NCBI RefSeq assembly: GCF_047511655.1 | Contig: NC_133403.1 | Coordinates: 13,947,014 to 14,011,013, forward strand | Direction: 5' to 3' | Origin: Castor canadensis | Lineage: Eukaryota; Chordata; Mammalia; Rodentia; Castoridae | Length of the DNA stretch: 64,000 nucleotides | Shown: positions 43,801 through 55,700 of the stretch, piece by piece | Layout of the letters: each line of letters opens with the position of its first letter | Numbering within the stretch: position 1 is the first letter of the stretch | Translations under genes and position numbers: made by a program | The notes under the pieces: model-generated | Seen by the model: the letters and a program-made list of their open reading frames with translations, nothing else | What the model was told of the DNA's origin: nothing | The model's database searches: none

Positions 43801-44244
43801 AAAAAACCCACTGAGGTTAATGTCCCAGATGGTCAGATAGGCACAGCCAAGCTCTCCATTACCAGAGTGTTTGCCCAGGATTCCAGAAACTCTGTGAGAG
43901 TGTAAAATGGGGCACATGAACCCATAACTAGGTGTCAGGGCTGGGGTGGGAGGACAGACCCATAACCACCTGGGGCAGGGACAGGTGGGGCTGAGCCTGG
44001 AGACTAGCAGGATCTGTGGGTCCAGCCGGGGTGTCAGAGGGGCCACCATGGCCCCAGGAACCCTCTGTACCCAAGATCCTAGAGCTTTTATGCTTGGTTT
44101 CACAACACCAGAGTTGGCCAATCATGTTCTACCATTGCTTGAGCACCTGACTTCCAAGTCCCACCCAACCTCCTCTAAATCTGACATCCATGGAGTGAGC
44201 CAGGAAGAGGGAAGTATGGCCAAAAAGTGGAATAAGCTTTGGCT
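43801..44244. other. Intergenic unique stretch
   Basis: About 440 bp with nothing recognised. Confidence 0.4.
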
Positions 44245-44812
44245 GAACATGTAATTAGTGGTTTAGTATTTGCCTAACATGCACAAGGCGCTGGATTAGA
44301 TCCCCAGGACCACATAAATAAATAAATAAATAAATGCCTGTAATCCTAGCTACTTTGGAGGCAGAGATCAGGAGGATCCTGGTTCGAAGCCAGCCTGAGG
44401 CAAATAGTTCGTGACACTCTATCTCGAAAATACCCAACACAAAAAAGGGCTGGAAGAGTGGTTCAAATAGAGAGCCTGTTTAGCAAGTGTGAGGCCCTGA
44501 GTTCCAACCTCATGTACCACAGGAAAAAAAAAAAAAGAAACTTTGCAGTGTGCTGCAGAGGTAGCACTGAGTATTTATTTTTTGGTGCTGGGGATGGAAT
44601 CCAGGGCCTCATGCATGCTAAGCATGTGCTGTACCACTGAGCTACACTTTCTACCCCTCTGAACCTCCTTTGTATTTTTTTATTGTGTCCTTCATATGGT
44701 GGGTTGTTTTTTGTATTTTATTTTATTTCTTGTTTTATATGGTCACGATATGTAGCCCAGGCTGGACTTGAACTCCAGATTCTCCTGCCTCAGCCTCCTG
44801 ATGCCTGACTTT
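44245..44812. mobile_element. SINE cluster: ID, dimer, reversed ID, reversed B1 piece
   Basis: 44245-44335 ID (+) ending in (AAAT)n; 44336-44536 dimeric SINE (+) whose 5' end is cut off at CTGTAATCC, apparently joined to that A-rich tail; 44576-44660 reversed ID (GCTGGGGATGGAATCCAGGG); 44732-44812 reversed B1-like fragment. Confidence 0.85.
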
Positions 44813-45350
44813 ACATTGTGTTCTTGAGAAATCTTTCCCATCTTTTCTACAATGACTCTAAAATAGATCAGTTCATCTCCCATTTTGGAAATGCACAGCA
44901 GCAGAGGAGACAGATGGGGTAGAGGCCCCTGGGCAAAGGTGGACAGTATCAGAATAGGCTCAGTGATCCTTGTGACTGACCTCTACAGACATTACCCTTT
45001 TGCCCACTCTGTAGGCTGCTCTGCCCTCTGGCCAGTCAGGCCTCCCATCCCCCGCACTCCTCTCCTGGGCAGGTTTAGACTGGACAGGCTTTGGGCCTCT
45101 AGGTCATGTGTTCAACTAGGGAAGGGCCCAGAACAGACCATAGCCAAGCATCCACTTCCTTTCCGGCCCATCCCTGTCCTTGGGCGGACAACTTACCTTG
45201 CTATACCTGTGTGGCCTTCCCTTGTCCCTGCATAAAGTCTTCAGATTCCGGGGGCTCTTGAGGGAGCCAAGGTCAGCCCAGAACTATGTCCTCCTGCCCC
45301 AGTCACCTGTCTGTGTTCTCACCAGACTCATAAGTACTCTTACCATTTAT
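44813..45350. other. Intergenic unique stretch
   Basis: An open frame of 116 codons at 44885-45235 (+) has no recognisable features. Nothing else seen. Confidence 0.4.
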
Positions 45351-45351
45351 T

Positions 45352-45941
45352 TTATTTTATTTATTTATTTTGGCAGCACTTGGATTTTGAACTCAGGGCC
45401 TCACGCATGCTAGGCAGGTCTTACAGCTTGAACCACTCCACCAGCCCTTTTAATGTGATGGGTTTTTTTCAGATAGGGTCTAGAGAACTATTTGTCTGAG
45501 GCTAGCTTCGAACCCTGATCTTCCTGATTAGGCTTACAGGCGTGAGGCACCGGCACCCATCTCTACCTATTTAAGTAAAATAAACCTAACCCTGACACAG
45601 ATGAGAAAACTGAGGCTCAGAACCTCTCCCCCCAACCCCCAATGCCTATCCACTGGCAGGCTCGTATTTGGCACCAAGAAGCTGTGTTCCCAAGCCCAGC
45701 TGTTCTATGGCTCCATGGCCCTACCTCTCCCCGCCTTACAATTTTTTATTTTTTTTTCAGTACTGGGGTTTGAACTCAGGGTCTACACCTTGAGCCACTC
45801 CACCAGCCATTTTTTTGTGGTGCATTTTTTCAAGATAGGGTCTTTTGAACTGTTTGCCCAGGCTGGCTTTGAACCTCTATCCTCTTGATCTCTGCTTCCC
45901 AAGTAGTTAGGATTATAGGGGTGAGTCACCAGAGCCCGGCT
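45352..45941 (-). mobile_element. Two reversed dimeric SINEs
   Basis: 45352-45562 and 45748-45941. Between them a plus-strand ACAGATGAGAAAACTGAGGC (about 45597-45616) is a MIR core fragment. Confidence 0.85.
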
Positions 45942-46415
45942 ACCTTATACTTCTTTATTCATTCACTGGGATTTAGGATTTAGGGATGAAGGCTGTGGGA
46001 AGTGTCCCTTCATATCAGACTGACTAGATCTAACACTGGTAGATGGTTCCTGTCGGTTGGTGGGCTGCTCTCTAGGTTGCTGTGGGAAGTGAGGAGGGAG
46101 CAAACACAGCCATGTGGGGCTTGGATTCATTCCAGGCCTGAAGAGCCAAAAAAATATTTCTTGCTTCCCTGACACTAGGTCTAAGCAGGCAGGTGTGGCT
46201 CAAGCAGTTCTATCTTAGATTGACTGATGGAACACAGGCAATAGAAAAACCTAGGTAACATGCCAGGTGTGGATGAGGGCTATAGAGGAAAACAGGGTGG
46301 GGGCTAGAGAGGGAGGCGGGTGCTACTTCATAGCTCTGACACTCTGCAGCTGTTGGGAGAAAGGTGAATGATTTGGGGCAATGGTAAGGGCAGATTGTAA
46401 AATTAAGTAAAAACC
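45942..46415. other. Intergenic unique stretch
   Basis: Nothing recognised. Confidence 0.4.
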
Positions 46416-46963
46416 TGTCTGGGGCTGTAATCCCAGCTATTTGGGATGCTAAGGCAAGAGTATTGCAAGTTCAAGGTCATCCTGGGCAACTTAGCAAGAC
46501 CCAGTCTCAAAATAAAAAATAAATAAATAAAAGGAGCTGGGGGACTGGAGAGATGGCTCAGGTGGTATAGCATCCGCCTAAAAAGCACAAGGCCCTGAGT
46601 TAAAACCCCAGTACCACCAAAAGACAAACAAATGAAAAAACAGAACAAAACACATAAAAATCCAGTAGGCTAGTGGAGTGGCTCAAATGGTAGAGTGCCT
46701 GCCTAGCAAGTGTGAGTCCCTGAGTTCAAACTCCAACACCGCAAAAAAAAATAAATAAAAAGCCGGCGCCAGTGGCTCACGCTTATAATCTTAGCTACTC
46801 AGAGCGCAGAAATCAGTAGAACCACATTTCGAAGCCAGCCTGGACAAATAGTTCAAGAGACTATCTTGGGAAGTACTCAGCACAAAAAGGGCTATTGGAG
46901 TGACTCAAGTGGTAGAGCTCCTGCCTAGCAAGCATGAACCCTTGAGTTAAAATCCTAGTATTG
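46416..46963 (+). mobile_element. Run of forward SINEs
   Basis: 46416-46532 B1-like, 46535-46625 ID-like, 46666-46760 ID-like and 46762-46963 dimeric. The last ends abruptly in AATCCTAGTATTG, directly before the U6-derived sequence. Confidence 0.85.
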
Positions 46964-47021
46964 GTGCTCTCTTTAGCAGCACAAATACTAAAATTGGAAC
47001 AATACAGAGAGGATTAGCTTG
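46964..47021 (+). pseudogene. U6 snRNA pseudogene, 3'-truncated
   Basis: The first 57 or so bases of U6 snRNA are recognisable: GTGCTCTCTTTAGCAGCAC, TACTAAAATTGGAACAATAC and AGAGAGGATTAGC, with only a few substitutions. The conserved ACAGAGA core is intact. The match stops near 47021, before the 3' half and the U-run, so it cannot be a functional U6 gene. An ID SINE follows 14 bases later in the same orientation, suggesting a chimeric retrotransposition product. Confidence 0.88.
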
Positions 47022-47034
47022 AGGATTAGAACTT

Positions 47035-47125
47035 GGAGCTGGGGATGTATCTGAGTTATAGAGTGTTTGCCTAGCATGCATGAGGCCTTGGGTTCAATAC
47101 ACAGTACTACAAAAAATAAATACAA
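47035..47125 (+). mobile_element. ID SINE joined to the U6 fragment
   Basis: GGAGCTGGGGATGTATCTGA to GGGTTCAATACACAGTACTA, ending in an A-rich tail. Confidence 0.9.
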
Positions 47126-47177
47126 CGTAAAAAGTGATAGAACAACAAAACAACATGGGACGGAATTTGAAGTTCTT

Positions 47178-47538
47178 TTTTCTTTTTTTTTTTGGTGGGA
47201 CTAGAATTTGAACTCAGGGCTTTGCAAGTGCAAAGCAGGCAGGCATGCTACTGCTTGAGCCACATCTCCAGTCCATTTTGCTCTGGTTATTTTGCAGATG
47301 GAGCCTCGAGACTGTTTGCCTGAGGTGGCCTCAGAATCACAATCCTCCAGATCACAGCCTCCCGAGTAGCTAGGATTACAGGCATGAGCCACTGGTGCCC
47401 AGCTTGAGTTTGAAATTTTTATAGAGAGTCCTTGTCAAACTTAATTCTTTTTAAATTTTTGTTCGGTTCTGGACCGACCCAGGGCCTCAGGCTTACTAAA
47501 GGCAAGAGCTCTACCACTGTACTATACCGCCAACCCCC
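47178..47538 (-). mobile_element. Reversed dimeric SINE and reversed ID
   Basis: 47178-47403 is the dimer (GTGGGACTAGAATTTGAACT to GGATTACAGGCATGAGCCAC). 47458-47538 is a diverged ID. Confidence 0.85.
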
Positions 47539-47699
47539 ATGTTCTTAATTCTGAAAGTGTGTGGATTAATATCTATTCTCTTGCTAGTATCTATTCTCAT
47601 TGCTCTTCAGGCATATGAGTCACCCCCCAGTCAATAAGCAACTTGCCAATCCACCAGCCTGGCACCCATGAGCCTCCAGTAGCCCTGCTCTCCTCTCCT

Positions 47700-47880
47700 G
47701 GAGAAGCAGTTTGGGTTTTCTTAATTATCATATTATTGGGGATACATCATAACATTTGCAAAAGTATTTAAAATATATCTTAGTCAAATTCATCCCCTCC
47801 ATCATTCTTTATACTCCCTCCCCAAGAGGCAGTTTTCTTGTTGCTCCTTGTCCCTAGACATCATTCTGTAATATTGGCTC
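47700..47880 (-). mobile_element. L1-like 3' end fragment
   Basis: The reverse complement reads GATGGAGGGGATGAATTTGA, CTAAGATATATTTTAAATAC and ATGTTATGATGTATCCCC. It aligns loosely with the insert at 34859-34945, so both probably derive from the same L1 3' end lineage at different ages. Confidence 0.6.
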
Positions 47881-47911
47881 ACCAGGGATCTGGTGATTTG
47901 AAAGATTTCGA

Positions 47912-48805
47912 AGCTGGGTGATGGTGGCTCACTCCTGTAATCCTAGCTACTCAGGAAGCAAGATCAGGAGGATCAAGGTTTGAAGCCAGCCTTGGGCAAA
48001 TAGTTTGAGAGACCCTATATCGAAAAATCCATCCCAGAAAAAGGCTGGTAGAGTGGCTCAAGTGGTAAAAGCACCTGCCTAGCAAGTGTAAGGCCCTGGG
48101 TTCAAACCCCACTACCCACTACCATCAAAAAAAAAAAACAAAACATTTTGAGGAAGCAATATTTGTATGTGCATGTTCATGGTAACATTATTCACAGAAC
48201 TAAAAGGTAGAAGCAAGGCTGGAGGTGTGGCTCAAATCATAAAGCTTCTGCCTAACAAGTTCCAGTACCTCAAAAAAAAAAAAAAAAGGAACTTGGGTTA
48301 GGTGCAAGTGGATCATGTCTGTAATCCTAGCTACTCAGGAGGCAGAGATCAGGAGGATCAGGGTTTGAAGCCAGCCTGGGAAAATAGTTTGGGAGCCCTA
48401 TCTCAAAAAAAAAAAAAACCCTTCACACAAAAGGGCTGGTGGAGTGGCTCAAGGTGTAGGACCTAAGTTCAAGTCTCAGTACTGCAAAAAAAAAAAAAAA
48501 GGGGGGCTGGCAGAGTGGGCAAACATGATCAAGCACTATAATTGCAGCACTTGAGAACTTGAGAGGCAGAGAAAGGGAGGTGGAGAGTTGGAGGTCAGCC
48601 TGAGCTACATGGTGAGACATTGTCTCAAAAAAAGGGCTGGGACTGAGAGCATGGCTCAAGTGGTCAAATGCCTGCCTACCAAGCATGAAGCATGAGGCCC
48701 TGAGTTCAAGCCCCATTACCACCAGAAAAAAAAAAAAAAGGTTGGTGGTATAGCTCAGTGGTAGAGTATTGCCTAACATGTACAAGGCCCTAGGTTCCAT
48801 ACTGC
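47912..48805 (+). mobile_element. Run of six forward SINE units
   Basis: 47912-48142 dimer with full tail, 48214-48288 shortened tail, 48295-48500 dimer, 48505-48634 B1-like, 48635-48740 ID-like and 48741-48805 ID. The last has lost its B-box end to a purine tract. All share the plus orientation and abut through poly(A) joints. Confidence 0.85.
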
Positions 48806-48876
48806 TGGAGGAGGAGGGAGAAGAAGAAAAGAAGAAGGAGGAGAAGAAGAAAAGAAGGAGGAGGAGGAGAAGAAGT
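48806..48876. repeat. Polypurine GGA/GAA tract
   Basis: Pure A/G repeat replacing the tail of the preceding ID element. Confidence 0.9.
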
Positions 48877-48971
48877 AAGTGGAATGGGCTTCTATAAAAT
48901 GAAGAGTTCTAGAGATATAATACTTAAACATTACTAAACTGTACAGGTAAAAATGATTAAGATGGTGGCCT

Positions 48972-49172
48972 TTTTTGGGTGTGGTGGGTGTGGAACCCAG
49001 GGCCTCGTGCATTCTAGGCAAATGCTTTGCCACTAAGCTATGTCACCAGCTCATGACAGTACATTTTATGATAGGTTTTACTACTCTTTTTTTAATGGTG
49101 CTAGGGAGCAAACCCAAGTCCTCATGAATATTAGGTAAGCACTCTGTTTCTGAATCACACCCCCAGTGCCCC
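48972..49172 (-). mobile_element. Two reversed ID SINEs
   Basis: 48972-49053 (GTGTGGAACCCAGGGCCTCG) and 49087-49172 (GCTAGGGAGCAAACCCAAGT). Confidence 0.85.
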
Positions 49173-50209
49173 ACAGATTTGAAAAAAAAAAATTGTGAAA
49201 TATGTTGCTCTCAGCTGTGATCATTGAGCTGAAAGGAAGAGAGATGGTGGCTCCCTCAAGGGTTGGAGATGAAGTCCAGCAGGGTGAGCTGGTCTGGGTT
49301 CCCTCCCAAGGCCAGCCACACAGCCTGTTTGAGCCTGTTTTCTCATGGTAAAAATGGGTCATTGTGACATTCAATCCATGGGGACAGAGTTGGATTTCCT
49401 CCCCTTGCTGAGGCCTGCAGCCTTCAGCTCACAAGACATCCACACTACAGCTCCTCATGTAGTGTTTGCTCTTTGAGGACAAGGCAGCCATATGTGTGTC
49501 ACATCGAGACAGTTCTCAGGCCTGTTTCTTCCCTCTTCCCACCTTCAGCCCGAGGGACAATAGCCCTCTAGCCCCAATTCACCAGTTTGCTGTGGAACCA
49601 GTTGGTGACTCCAATGCTCTGGCCCCAGGGATGCTTCTAGTCCTTTCTGGCTGTACTTTGCAGTGTCCTTCCTCCGGACATGTCATTGGATACAGGGAAT
49701 GTGGAGAATGGGGATATGGTGAGCAAAGAAGACCACCCTGCATGGCCACCCTCCTGAAGGGGGAGCTCTGGAAAACCATGGAAAAGTCGCTTTGAGCTAT
49801 ATGACTACAGATATAAGGGCTCCTCTGAACCTCAGTAGGCTCTTCTGTAAAATGGAACAATTAAAGAAATACCTTCCTAAGGGATCCCACAAAGCACCCT
49901 TGGGAGCACCAGCAGCTACTGAAGTGGGACTCGCAGCTGGAAGACACTGACCTCACCCAGGCCTCACAAAGGGCCCACCAGTGACATAGTCCTAGCATAA
50001 GACTTTTCAGTGCTGGCTCTTAGCTGGACCCTCTATGTGCAGACCAGATGACCCTGAGCTGAGTCCACCCCAAAGGGTAAGGCTACAACTTCCCTTCCCC
50101 AGCCAGAAAAGCTTATCGGCAGTGCTTGTGGATCTACCGTACAGAAGTGAGGGCTAGAAGAGATGTGCTCATGTTTCCCTTGGTTGTGCTTTAACTTTTA
50201 AAATATTCT
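49173..50209. other. Sequence beyond RIMBP3, no gene seen
   Basis: About 1 kb. Reversed MIR-like pieces lie near 49325-49365 (TTTTCTCATGGTAAAAATGG) and 49825-49860 (CTTCTGTAAAATGGAACAAT). No gene recognised. Confidence 0.45.
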
Positions 50210-50657
50210 TTTTTTTCTATGAACATTTTAATGAGGGGGTTGAACATAAAATAGAAAAATAACATTCTGATTGCTTTTTTTTTTGAGATGCAGACTTTTC
50301 TTGAGACTTTCATACAAGGCAATAGATGAATAATGTGAACCTGCTGAAGAAAATACATACCACAGAAAAAAGGCATTTCTTCAAATACCTATCATAGTTA
50401 TCGACAACTTCCAAGCAGCCTGTCAAACTGTCAGGCTCGTTTGGTTTTCTTTTGGAAACAACACGAGTGACGACTTACGCCCGCTGCTTTCAGAGGCTAG
50501 GGGACACTTGGGAATTGCCATCAGTCTAACCCAGTGGCGCCTGGAGCAAATGTTGCTTAAGGTGGTGGTGAGGATGGGTGTTGTGTGAGGATGCACGTGT
50601 TTGCTTTTCTAGAGGGCGTGGGCAGGCAGAGGCTACCACCCTGGAAGGGAGCTGTGC
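50210..50657 (-). other. RIMBP3: RIMBP3 3' untranslated region (inferred)
   Basis: Repeat-free 450 bp between the stop codon and the candidate ATTAAA. The boundary rests only on that hexamer. Confidence 0.4.
50227..50232 (-). terminator. RIMBP3: Candidate RIMBP3 polyadenylation signal (ATTAAA)
   Basis: Gene strand ATTAAA about 430 bases after the stop codon. No AATAAA is seen between the stop codon and about 49000. Placement is tentative. Confidence 0.4.
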
Positions 50658-53600
50658 TCACTCCGCATGGACAGACAAGTCATCCAGCAGATGGGCAGGG
50701 ACAAGGCCCCTGTGGCCACTAGACTCACCGTAATAGAATCCCTTAGCATCTACAGGCCCATACACAGTAACCACGTCTCCTGCCCTCAGCACCAGCTTGC
50801 CCTTTGCCCGGCTCCCTAATCTCCCATCCCTGGGATCATAGTCCAGAGCTGCCACCATTGTCTTTGGAGTCCATGGTGTAGATGTCCCTTGGGGCATGAG
50901 AATGGATCCCTGGGTGCTGGTAAGACACTCAAAGTCCTCAAGGTGGGCAACAGAGGGAAGATGCCCTTGTTCTGACAAACACCAACTCCCGTCAGTCTGC
51001 TCTGTGCCCACCTCCACCACAAGGTGCCCAGGAATGTTACCCACTTGTCCATTGCACTCGCCATGGTAGAAGCCATGGGGGTCCTGAGAGCCCCACACTC
51101 TCAGCAACTGCCCTTTCTGGAAGGCCAGCTCCTCCTCTGCACCCCTGGGGTTGGCAGACATCACCAGGGGATTATAATCAAAGAGGGCCACAAAGACTCT
51201 GGAGGGAGTGTTGGCCTCTGTCCTCAACTTCAGGGAGCCACCCCTGGGCATCTTAACAACTTTGCTGGAAGGAGCTTGACATAGTGTTGAGGTGGGCTCA
51301 CAGAGCTGGCACTCTCTCTTGCCCCCCAAAGCTTTTCCTCGTCTGCTCTGGGGCCTCAGTTTCTTTTTCTGCTCTGGCTTCCTTGTATGCCAAGGACCCA
51401 AGCAAACTGCCTCCTCCTCCTCCAAAACGTTACCGAAGTCAGCCGCATGATGCAGGCTGGTGCCTTGCTGCTTGAGGGCCTTCTCAAAGGCAGACTTCTC
51501 CTGATGTGGCTCTTTCCTGGCCCCACACTCAGGGGACAAATGGATGAATCCTGGGGCAGGGCTTCTGTTGGTGCTCATATGCTGGTAGTGGCTTTCTTCC
51601 ACCCCAGACTGGCCAGTGGGCAGAGGTGGCCTGTGGTTCTGGGGACTCTTCTGAAAAGGCAGGTCCTTTTTGCAGTCTTTCCAGGCCTCTGTGGACCCCT
51701 GGGCTTGGTTGCCAGTCCTTTCTGAGCTTAAGCTGGACACTAGAGACTGCCTCCTTGGGGGTTCTTCAGGGAATGCTTCTAGAAACTTGGCCTGAGGTTT
51801 CCCACAGTTTCCAGGAGTGTGAGTACTCAGAGAAGCCTGTGTCAGCTTCTGATGACAGACAGGGAAGGTGACTCTACAGGTGGACAGGTCACTGCAGGTA
51901 TAGCTAAAGGGAGGAGTCTCCAGTAATGGGTGACAGGTGAAGCAGTCCTCAGGGATCTGAGCTGGCACTGAATCTAGGGACTCACCATAGAGCGACATGG
52001 TTCTCACTGAGAGCTTCTGGCATGTGAGGGGCACCTGGAGCTGGGACAATTCCAACAGGGTGCTCCCAGCAGTGGCATCAGTGACCTCTGCAACCTTGAG
52101 CCCATGCATATACACTGCATAGCCTGTGACCTGTACTCCATTGGAGGACCCAGCTGAGTCAATGGTCACAGGAAGCCAGCTGACCACCAGGAAGCCTGGA
52201 GAGGCATGGTGCTCTACTAGTACATCCAGTGGGGGGTCAGGGGGTCCTGCTAAGGGTGTGTCAAAGGTGATGGTGGAGGACATTGTTTCCCACACCTGCA
52301 GCAAGTCCCTAGGCAGCTGCACTTCCACCCTCACCTGGTATCGTGTGCCAGGATGTAGACCTTGGAAAGTGTAGCAGCTCACACCTGATGGGGTCAGGGC
52401 ATGTTCCTGGTCATTAAGGTACACCATATGGGGGTGTCCGCTGCTGCCATGAACCCAGGTGATCTCAGCAGATGTAGCCGCAACGCTCTGCAGGTGTAGT
52501 TGCATGGGGGCCACACAGAGCACTCCTCTGGCCCCTAGAAATGGACTGGAGAAGCCCTGTTCCCCCACACTCTGTGGTGACCCCACCCAGCAGGCTTCTT
52601 TCTTAGTCTCCAAGATCTCTACCGCCACTTCTGTCTCAGAGCCCAACCTTACAATCTGGTATGGCCCTCTATCCACTGATGCCTGAGCTTTTCCAAGTGA
52701 TAAGCTGTTTTCCTTCAAGGCTTGGCTCTGTCCAGCAGGTAGTGAAGTGGGGCTAAGGTCAGGGGACTTGGAGGGCAGGCAGCCTAACATGGGGCTGTCT
52801 GGAACCTGTTCCACTAAGTTGGATGGCACCATTCCCCTACGGCCATCCTCAAGCTCCCCTTCATAGAAGCCATCGTCATCCATGTCCCCAAAGACATACA
52901 CATAATCCCCAGCTGTGAGGGGCAGCTCACTCTCAGGATGCTCATTGGGTCCCTCAAATGGATTGTAGCTATACCTAGCCAGGAAGACCTTGAACTTGGG
53001 GGTAGCAGGAGCCTCAGAGTCCTTTACTTCCAGGGGAGTGGACACACTGTCTGACTCAAGATCATCTACCTCACTGGCTGTGTCCACGTCCAGAGTAAGG
53101 CAAGATGGCACTGTAACCCATACGGACTCCACCTCTGACGAGGAGTTCGACTGGGAGCTGGTTTTCTTGGCCTGGGGCCTGGAGTCCAAAGGCTCGCTGG
53201 GAGAGACCCTGTCTGACACTCTAGGGGCACTGTCTGGTTCACTAAGGGCAACTGGACTTTCTTGCTGGGAGAGACAAACAGAAGGCTGTTTGTCCCTGCT
53301 GGGCAGTGACAGTGCATGGTCTTCCTGTCCTGGCTTGAACTTGGACCTTCCACTGCCACTGGCTTGGAACTCTGGGGTTTGGATGATCTCCGATGGCTGC
53401 TGCAAAGGGTGGCCAGGTTGACATTGCAACGCCTGCATCTCCTTCCGGGCAGCCTGGAGGTCGCTCAGGGCCTTCTGCAGGTAGTGCTGCAGCTGCTGCT
53501 GCCTGTCTTGCCCACTCTCTGCCTGCTGCAGCAGCTGCTCCGCCAACAGGCCCTCCTGGCACGTGCGACTCAGCTGCCCGCGCACGTCGCTGTTCTCCCC

Positions 53601-55490
53601 TGCCACCTTCGGGATCCAGTTGGCCTGTGCCTGCAGCCGTGCGTTCTCCTCCGCCAGCCAGGCGCCCTTGAGCAGCGCTGCCTGCAGCTGTGCTTCAGCT
53701 TCCTCCACGCGCCGCTGTGCTGCTGCCGCCTGAGCGCCCAGCAACTCGCATTCACGCCGCCGCGCACCCAGCTCGCACTCCAGCTCTTGCACCTGCTGTT
53801 GCACCTCCTCGCAAGGTGAGCTGCGGCTGCCAGCCTCACGCCCGGCGCCACCCTTGGATTGCTGCAGTGTCAATTGCCTTTGCAAGCGCAACACTTCGCG
53901 CTGGGATTCGCGCTGCAGCCGGTCCAAGTCGCTGATGTTGAGCCACTGCGCGCTGGGGGCGCCCCCTCCAGGATGCGAGGTGCTGCCGAGAGCCGTGGCA
54001 ACGCAAGCCTGCAGCAGGTGGCATTCCCTCCGAAGTTCTTCGATCTGTTTGTCCTTGGCCAACAGTGCAGTAGCCTGTTCTGACAAGTCCTGGGCGCGCT
54101 GGCGGGCAAAGGCCTGGCACAGCTCCAGGTCGGCGTGGCTCTCACCGGGTACGGGCGCACTCACTGCCCGCAGATTGGTTTCCTGCAGCTTGCGGGCCCG
54201 GTCCTCCAGGCGCCGCGCCAGGCCTGTTAGTTCAGCATGCTTTACCTTGAGCCGCTTCACCTTCTCAACTGCCTCGTCGGAGAAGCCTGCGCGCCGGAGC
54301 TGCATGTTCTCCTCGCGCAAAGCAGAACACCGGCGCGACAGCACCTGCAACGCTTCAGCCAGCTCCGAATTTTGCTTCAGCAGTTCGTGGTAGTCCAGGC
54401 CTAGTGGCGCGGGGGTCAGAGCTTCGCAGGGCTGGTTCCCGGAGCCTTCTCCTCCCCGCGGATCGCTAGGTTTCCTATGAGCCGACGGTGGTAGGAGCGG
54501 CAGCGGGGGACTAGGAGAGCCTGGGATGGAGACATCTGTTGGGGAGGCCCGCACCTCGGATTCGGAGGCCTTGGGACAACTCAGTGTGCTGTTGAGCGAG
54601 CAAGAACGCGCTGTTGTCAAGGAATCAAGGGAGCTGGCACGCGTGGGGAGCAGGTCGTCTGGAGAGCTGGAGCATGACGCGGGCACCAGATCCAGAGAAC
54701 GGGAGCGAACGCGGACGCCAGTGCTCAGGCTGTCTAGGGATCCGAGTCGACAGGCGGGCTTTGGGGTGCGACGAGCACTGCTCCGGATTTCGGGGAGTCG
54801 CTCTTCCGAGGAATGCACGGCCTGGGGGTCTGGGTGTTCCGGCAAAGCGGGTTGCCAGCGAAAGTGCTCCAGGATGTACTTGAGAAAGAGTTGACGCTGC
54901 AAGTGTAACGCCGCCTGCAGGTGGCGGATGCGCGCGGCCTGTTCGCTGTCGGTCTCCCAGCGAAGCTGCGCCAGTACTTGTTGCAGGCGACAGTGGCATT
55001 GAGTGGCAGAGGTCTCCGGCGCCTCCGCGCGGCCGCAGTAACCGCGGTTCACCAGTTCTTGGGCCAGCTGGCGCTGCAGCTCTCGGGCCTGGCGCACCAC
55101 ACCGTCGCGCTCACGGTGCAGCATCTGCTGCAGCTGCCGCAGTTCGGCCTCCTTCCAGCGCAGCAGCTGCCGGATCTCGGCCTCGCGCTCTCGCTGCACC
55201 TTCTCCTGCAGTTGCCGCATCTCCCGGAAGCGCTGCGCCTCCCACTTGGAGCGCAGATGGTCAGCCAGCTGCTGCCGCTCCTGCTCTGCGGACTCCCTCA
55301 ACTGGCGCGCCTGGGCGGTGAAGCGCCGTCGTTCGGCCCGCCCGCGCGCGCGCTCGGCCTCCAGCTCCGCCCGCAGCTTCTCCAGCTCCCGTCGCTGTTC
55401 CTCCAGCACTGCTGCCGCTGGGCCCGGGCTGCCTGGCTTCTTGGGCGACACGCGGCCGCCACCCAAAGGGGTAGGCGAGTCCTTGGTCAT
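50658..55490 (-). CDS. RIMBP3: RIMBP3, RIMS-binding protein 3 (intronless)
   Basis: A single uninterrupted exon encodes 1610 residues, close to the roughly 1640 I recall for human. RIM-BP3 is a testis scaffold of the spermatid manchette, known to bind HOOK1 and needed for sperm-head shaping. Layout: Arg/Glu-rich coiled coil (about 28-150 and 175-215), a Ser-rich segment, further coiled coil (about 366-445, 460-495 and 520-690), an acidic Ser-rich linker, SH3-1 (about 832-897, [20 protein letters not shown]), two fibronectin type III domains (about 994-1085 and 1088-1190), a long low-complexity linker, SH3-2 (about 1430-1500, ALFDYNPL) and SH3-3 (about 1543-1606, [15 protein letters not shown]). 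All three SH3 domains use the RIM-BP type GFY motif. The ATG at 55490 starts MTKDSP, has A at -3 and matches the family start. The absence of introns agrees with its origin as an ancient retrogene; the intact frame shows it is still functional. It lies upstream of HIC2 on the same strand, with about 18.7 kb between the stop codon and the HIC2 first exon. Confidence 0.97.
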   Translation of the reverse strand: MTKDSPTPLGGGRVSPKKPGSPGPAAAVLEEQRRELEKLRAELEAERARGRAERRRFTAQARQLRESAEQERQQLADHLRSKWEAQRFREMRQLQEKVQREREAEIRQLLRWKEAELRQLQQMLHRERDGVVRQARELQRQLAQELVNRGYCGRAEAPETSATQCHCRLQQVLAQLRWETDSEQAARIRHLQAALHLQRQLFLKYILEHFRWQPALPEHPDPQAVHSSEERLPEIRSSARRTPKPACRLGSLDSLSTGVRVRSRSLDLVPASCSSSPDDLLPTRASSLDSLTTARSCSLNSTLSCPKASESEVRASPTDVSIPGSPSPPLPLLPPSAHRKPSDPRGGEGSGNQPCEALTPAPLGLDYHELLKQNSELAEALQVLSRRCSALREENMQLRRAGFSDEAVEKVKRLKVKHAELTGLARRLEDRARKLQETNLRAVSAPVPGESHADLELCQAFARQRAQDLSEQATALLAKDKQIEELRRECHLLQACVATALGSTSHPGGGAPSAQWLNISDLDRLQRESQREVLRLQRQLTLQQSKGGAGREAGSRSSPCEEVQQQVQELECELGARRRECELLGAQAAAAQRRVEEAEAQLQAALLKGAWLAEENARLQAQANWIPKVAGENSDVRGQLSRTCQEGLLAEQLLQQAESGQDRQQQLQHYLQKALSDLQAARKEMQALQCQPGHPLQQPSEIIQTPEFQASGSGRSKFKPGQEDHALSLPSRDKQPSVCLSQQESPVALSEPDSAPRVSDRVSPSEPLDSRPQAKKTSSQSNSSSEVESVWVTVPSCLTLDVDTASEVDDLESDSVSTPLEVKDSEAPATPKFKVFLARYSYNPFEGPNEHPESELPLTAGDYVYVFGDMDDDGFYEGELEDGRRGMVPSNLVEQVPDSPMLGCLPSKSPDLSPTSLPAGQSQALKENSLSLGKAQASVDRGPYQIVRLGSETEVAVEILETKKEACWVGSPQSVGEQGFSSPFLGARGVLCVAPMQLHLQSVAATSAEITWVHGSSGHPHMVYLNDQEHALTPSGVSCYTFQGLHPGTRYQVRVEVQLPRDLLQVWETMSSTITFDTPLAGPPDPPLDVLVEHHASPGFLVVSWLPVTIDSAGSSNGVQVTGYAVYMHGLKVAEVTDATAGSTLLELSQLQVPLTCQKLSVRTMSLYGESLDSVPAQIPEDCFTCHPLLETPPFSYTCSDLSTCRVTFPVCHQKLTQASLSTHTPGNCGKPQAKFLEAFPEEPPRRQSLVSSLSSERTGNQAQGSTEAWKDCKKDLPFQKSPQNHRPPLPTGQSGVEESHYQHMSTNRSPAPGFIHLSPECGARKEPHQEKSAFEKALKQQGTSLHHAADFGNVLEEEEAVCLGPWHTRKPEQKKKLRPQSRRGKALGGKRECQLCEPTSTLCQAPSSKVVKMPRGGSLKLRTEANTPSRVFVALFDYNPLVMSANPRGAEEELAFQKGQLLRVWGSQDPHGFYHGECNGQVGNIPGHLVVEVGTEQTDGSWCLSEQGHLPSVAHLEDFECLTSTQGSILMPQGTSTPWTPKTMVAALDYDPRDGRLGSRAKGKLVLRAGDVVTVYGPVDAKGFYYGESSGHRGLVPAHLLDDLSVHAE

Positions 55491-55700
55491 TGTGGCCGCA
55501 GTCCGGCCAGACGCCTGATCTTGCCTGGCAGGCCACAGTTAGTCAACGGCCGCCGCCCCGGCCGCGGCCAACCGCCCAGCGCGCCCCTTCCGGCGCTCCC
55601 TGAGTGGGGGGGTGGTGATCTCCGCGTGCCCCTTCCGCCTCTGGGTGTGTTCCCCAACCCTTAGTCGCGGGTGTCTCGGGCCGAGAGCCTCTCCTCCCTG
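55491..55700 (-). promoter_or_regulatory. RIMBP3: RIMBP3 5' flank, GC-rich
   Basis: GC-rich, moderately CpG-rich DNA immediately upstream of the start codon (for example 55541-55600), continuous with a GC-rich coding 5' end. No TATA box is recognised. Promoter function is inferred from position only. Confidence 0.45.

Noticed and set aside
46964-47021. A functional U6 snRNA gene
   Set aside because: The 3' half and terminal T-run are missing and no proximal sequence element or TATA box is seen upstream.
50816-55664. Many frames opposite or out of phase with RIMBP3, including 247 codons at 54921-55664
   Set aside because: They are Leu/Ala/Gln- or Arg-rich shadows of the coiled-coil coding sequence.
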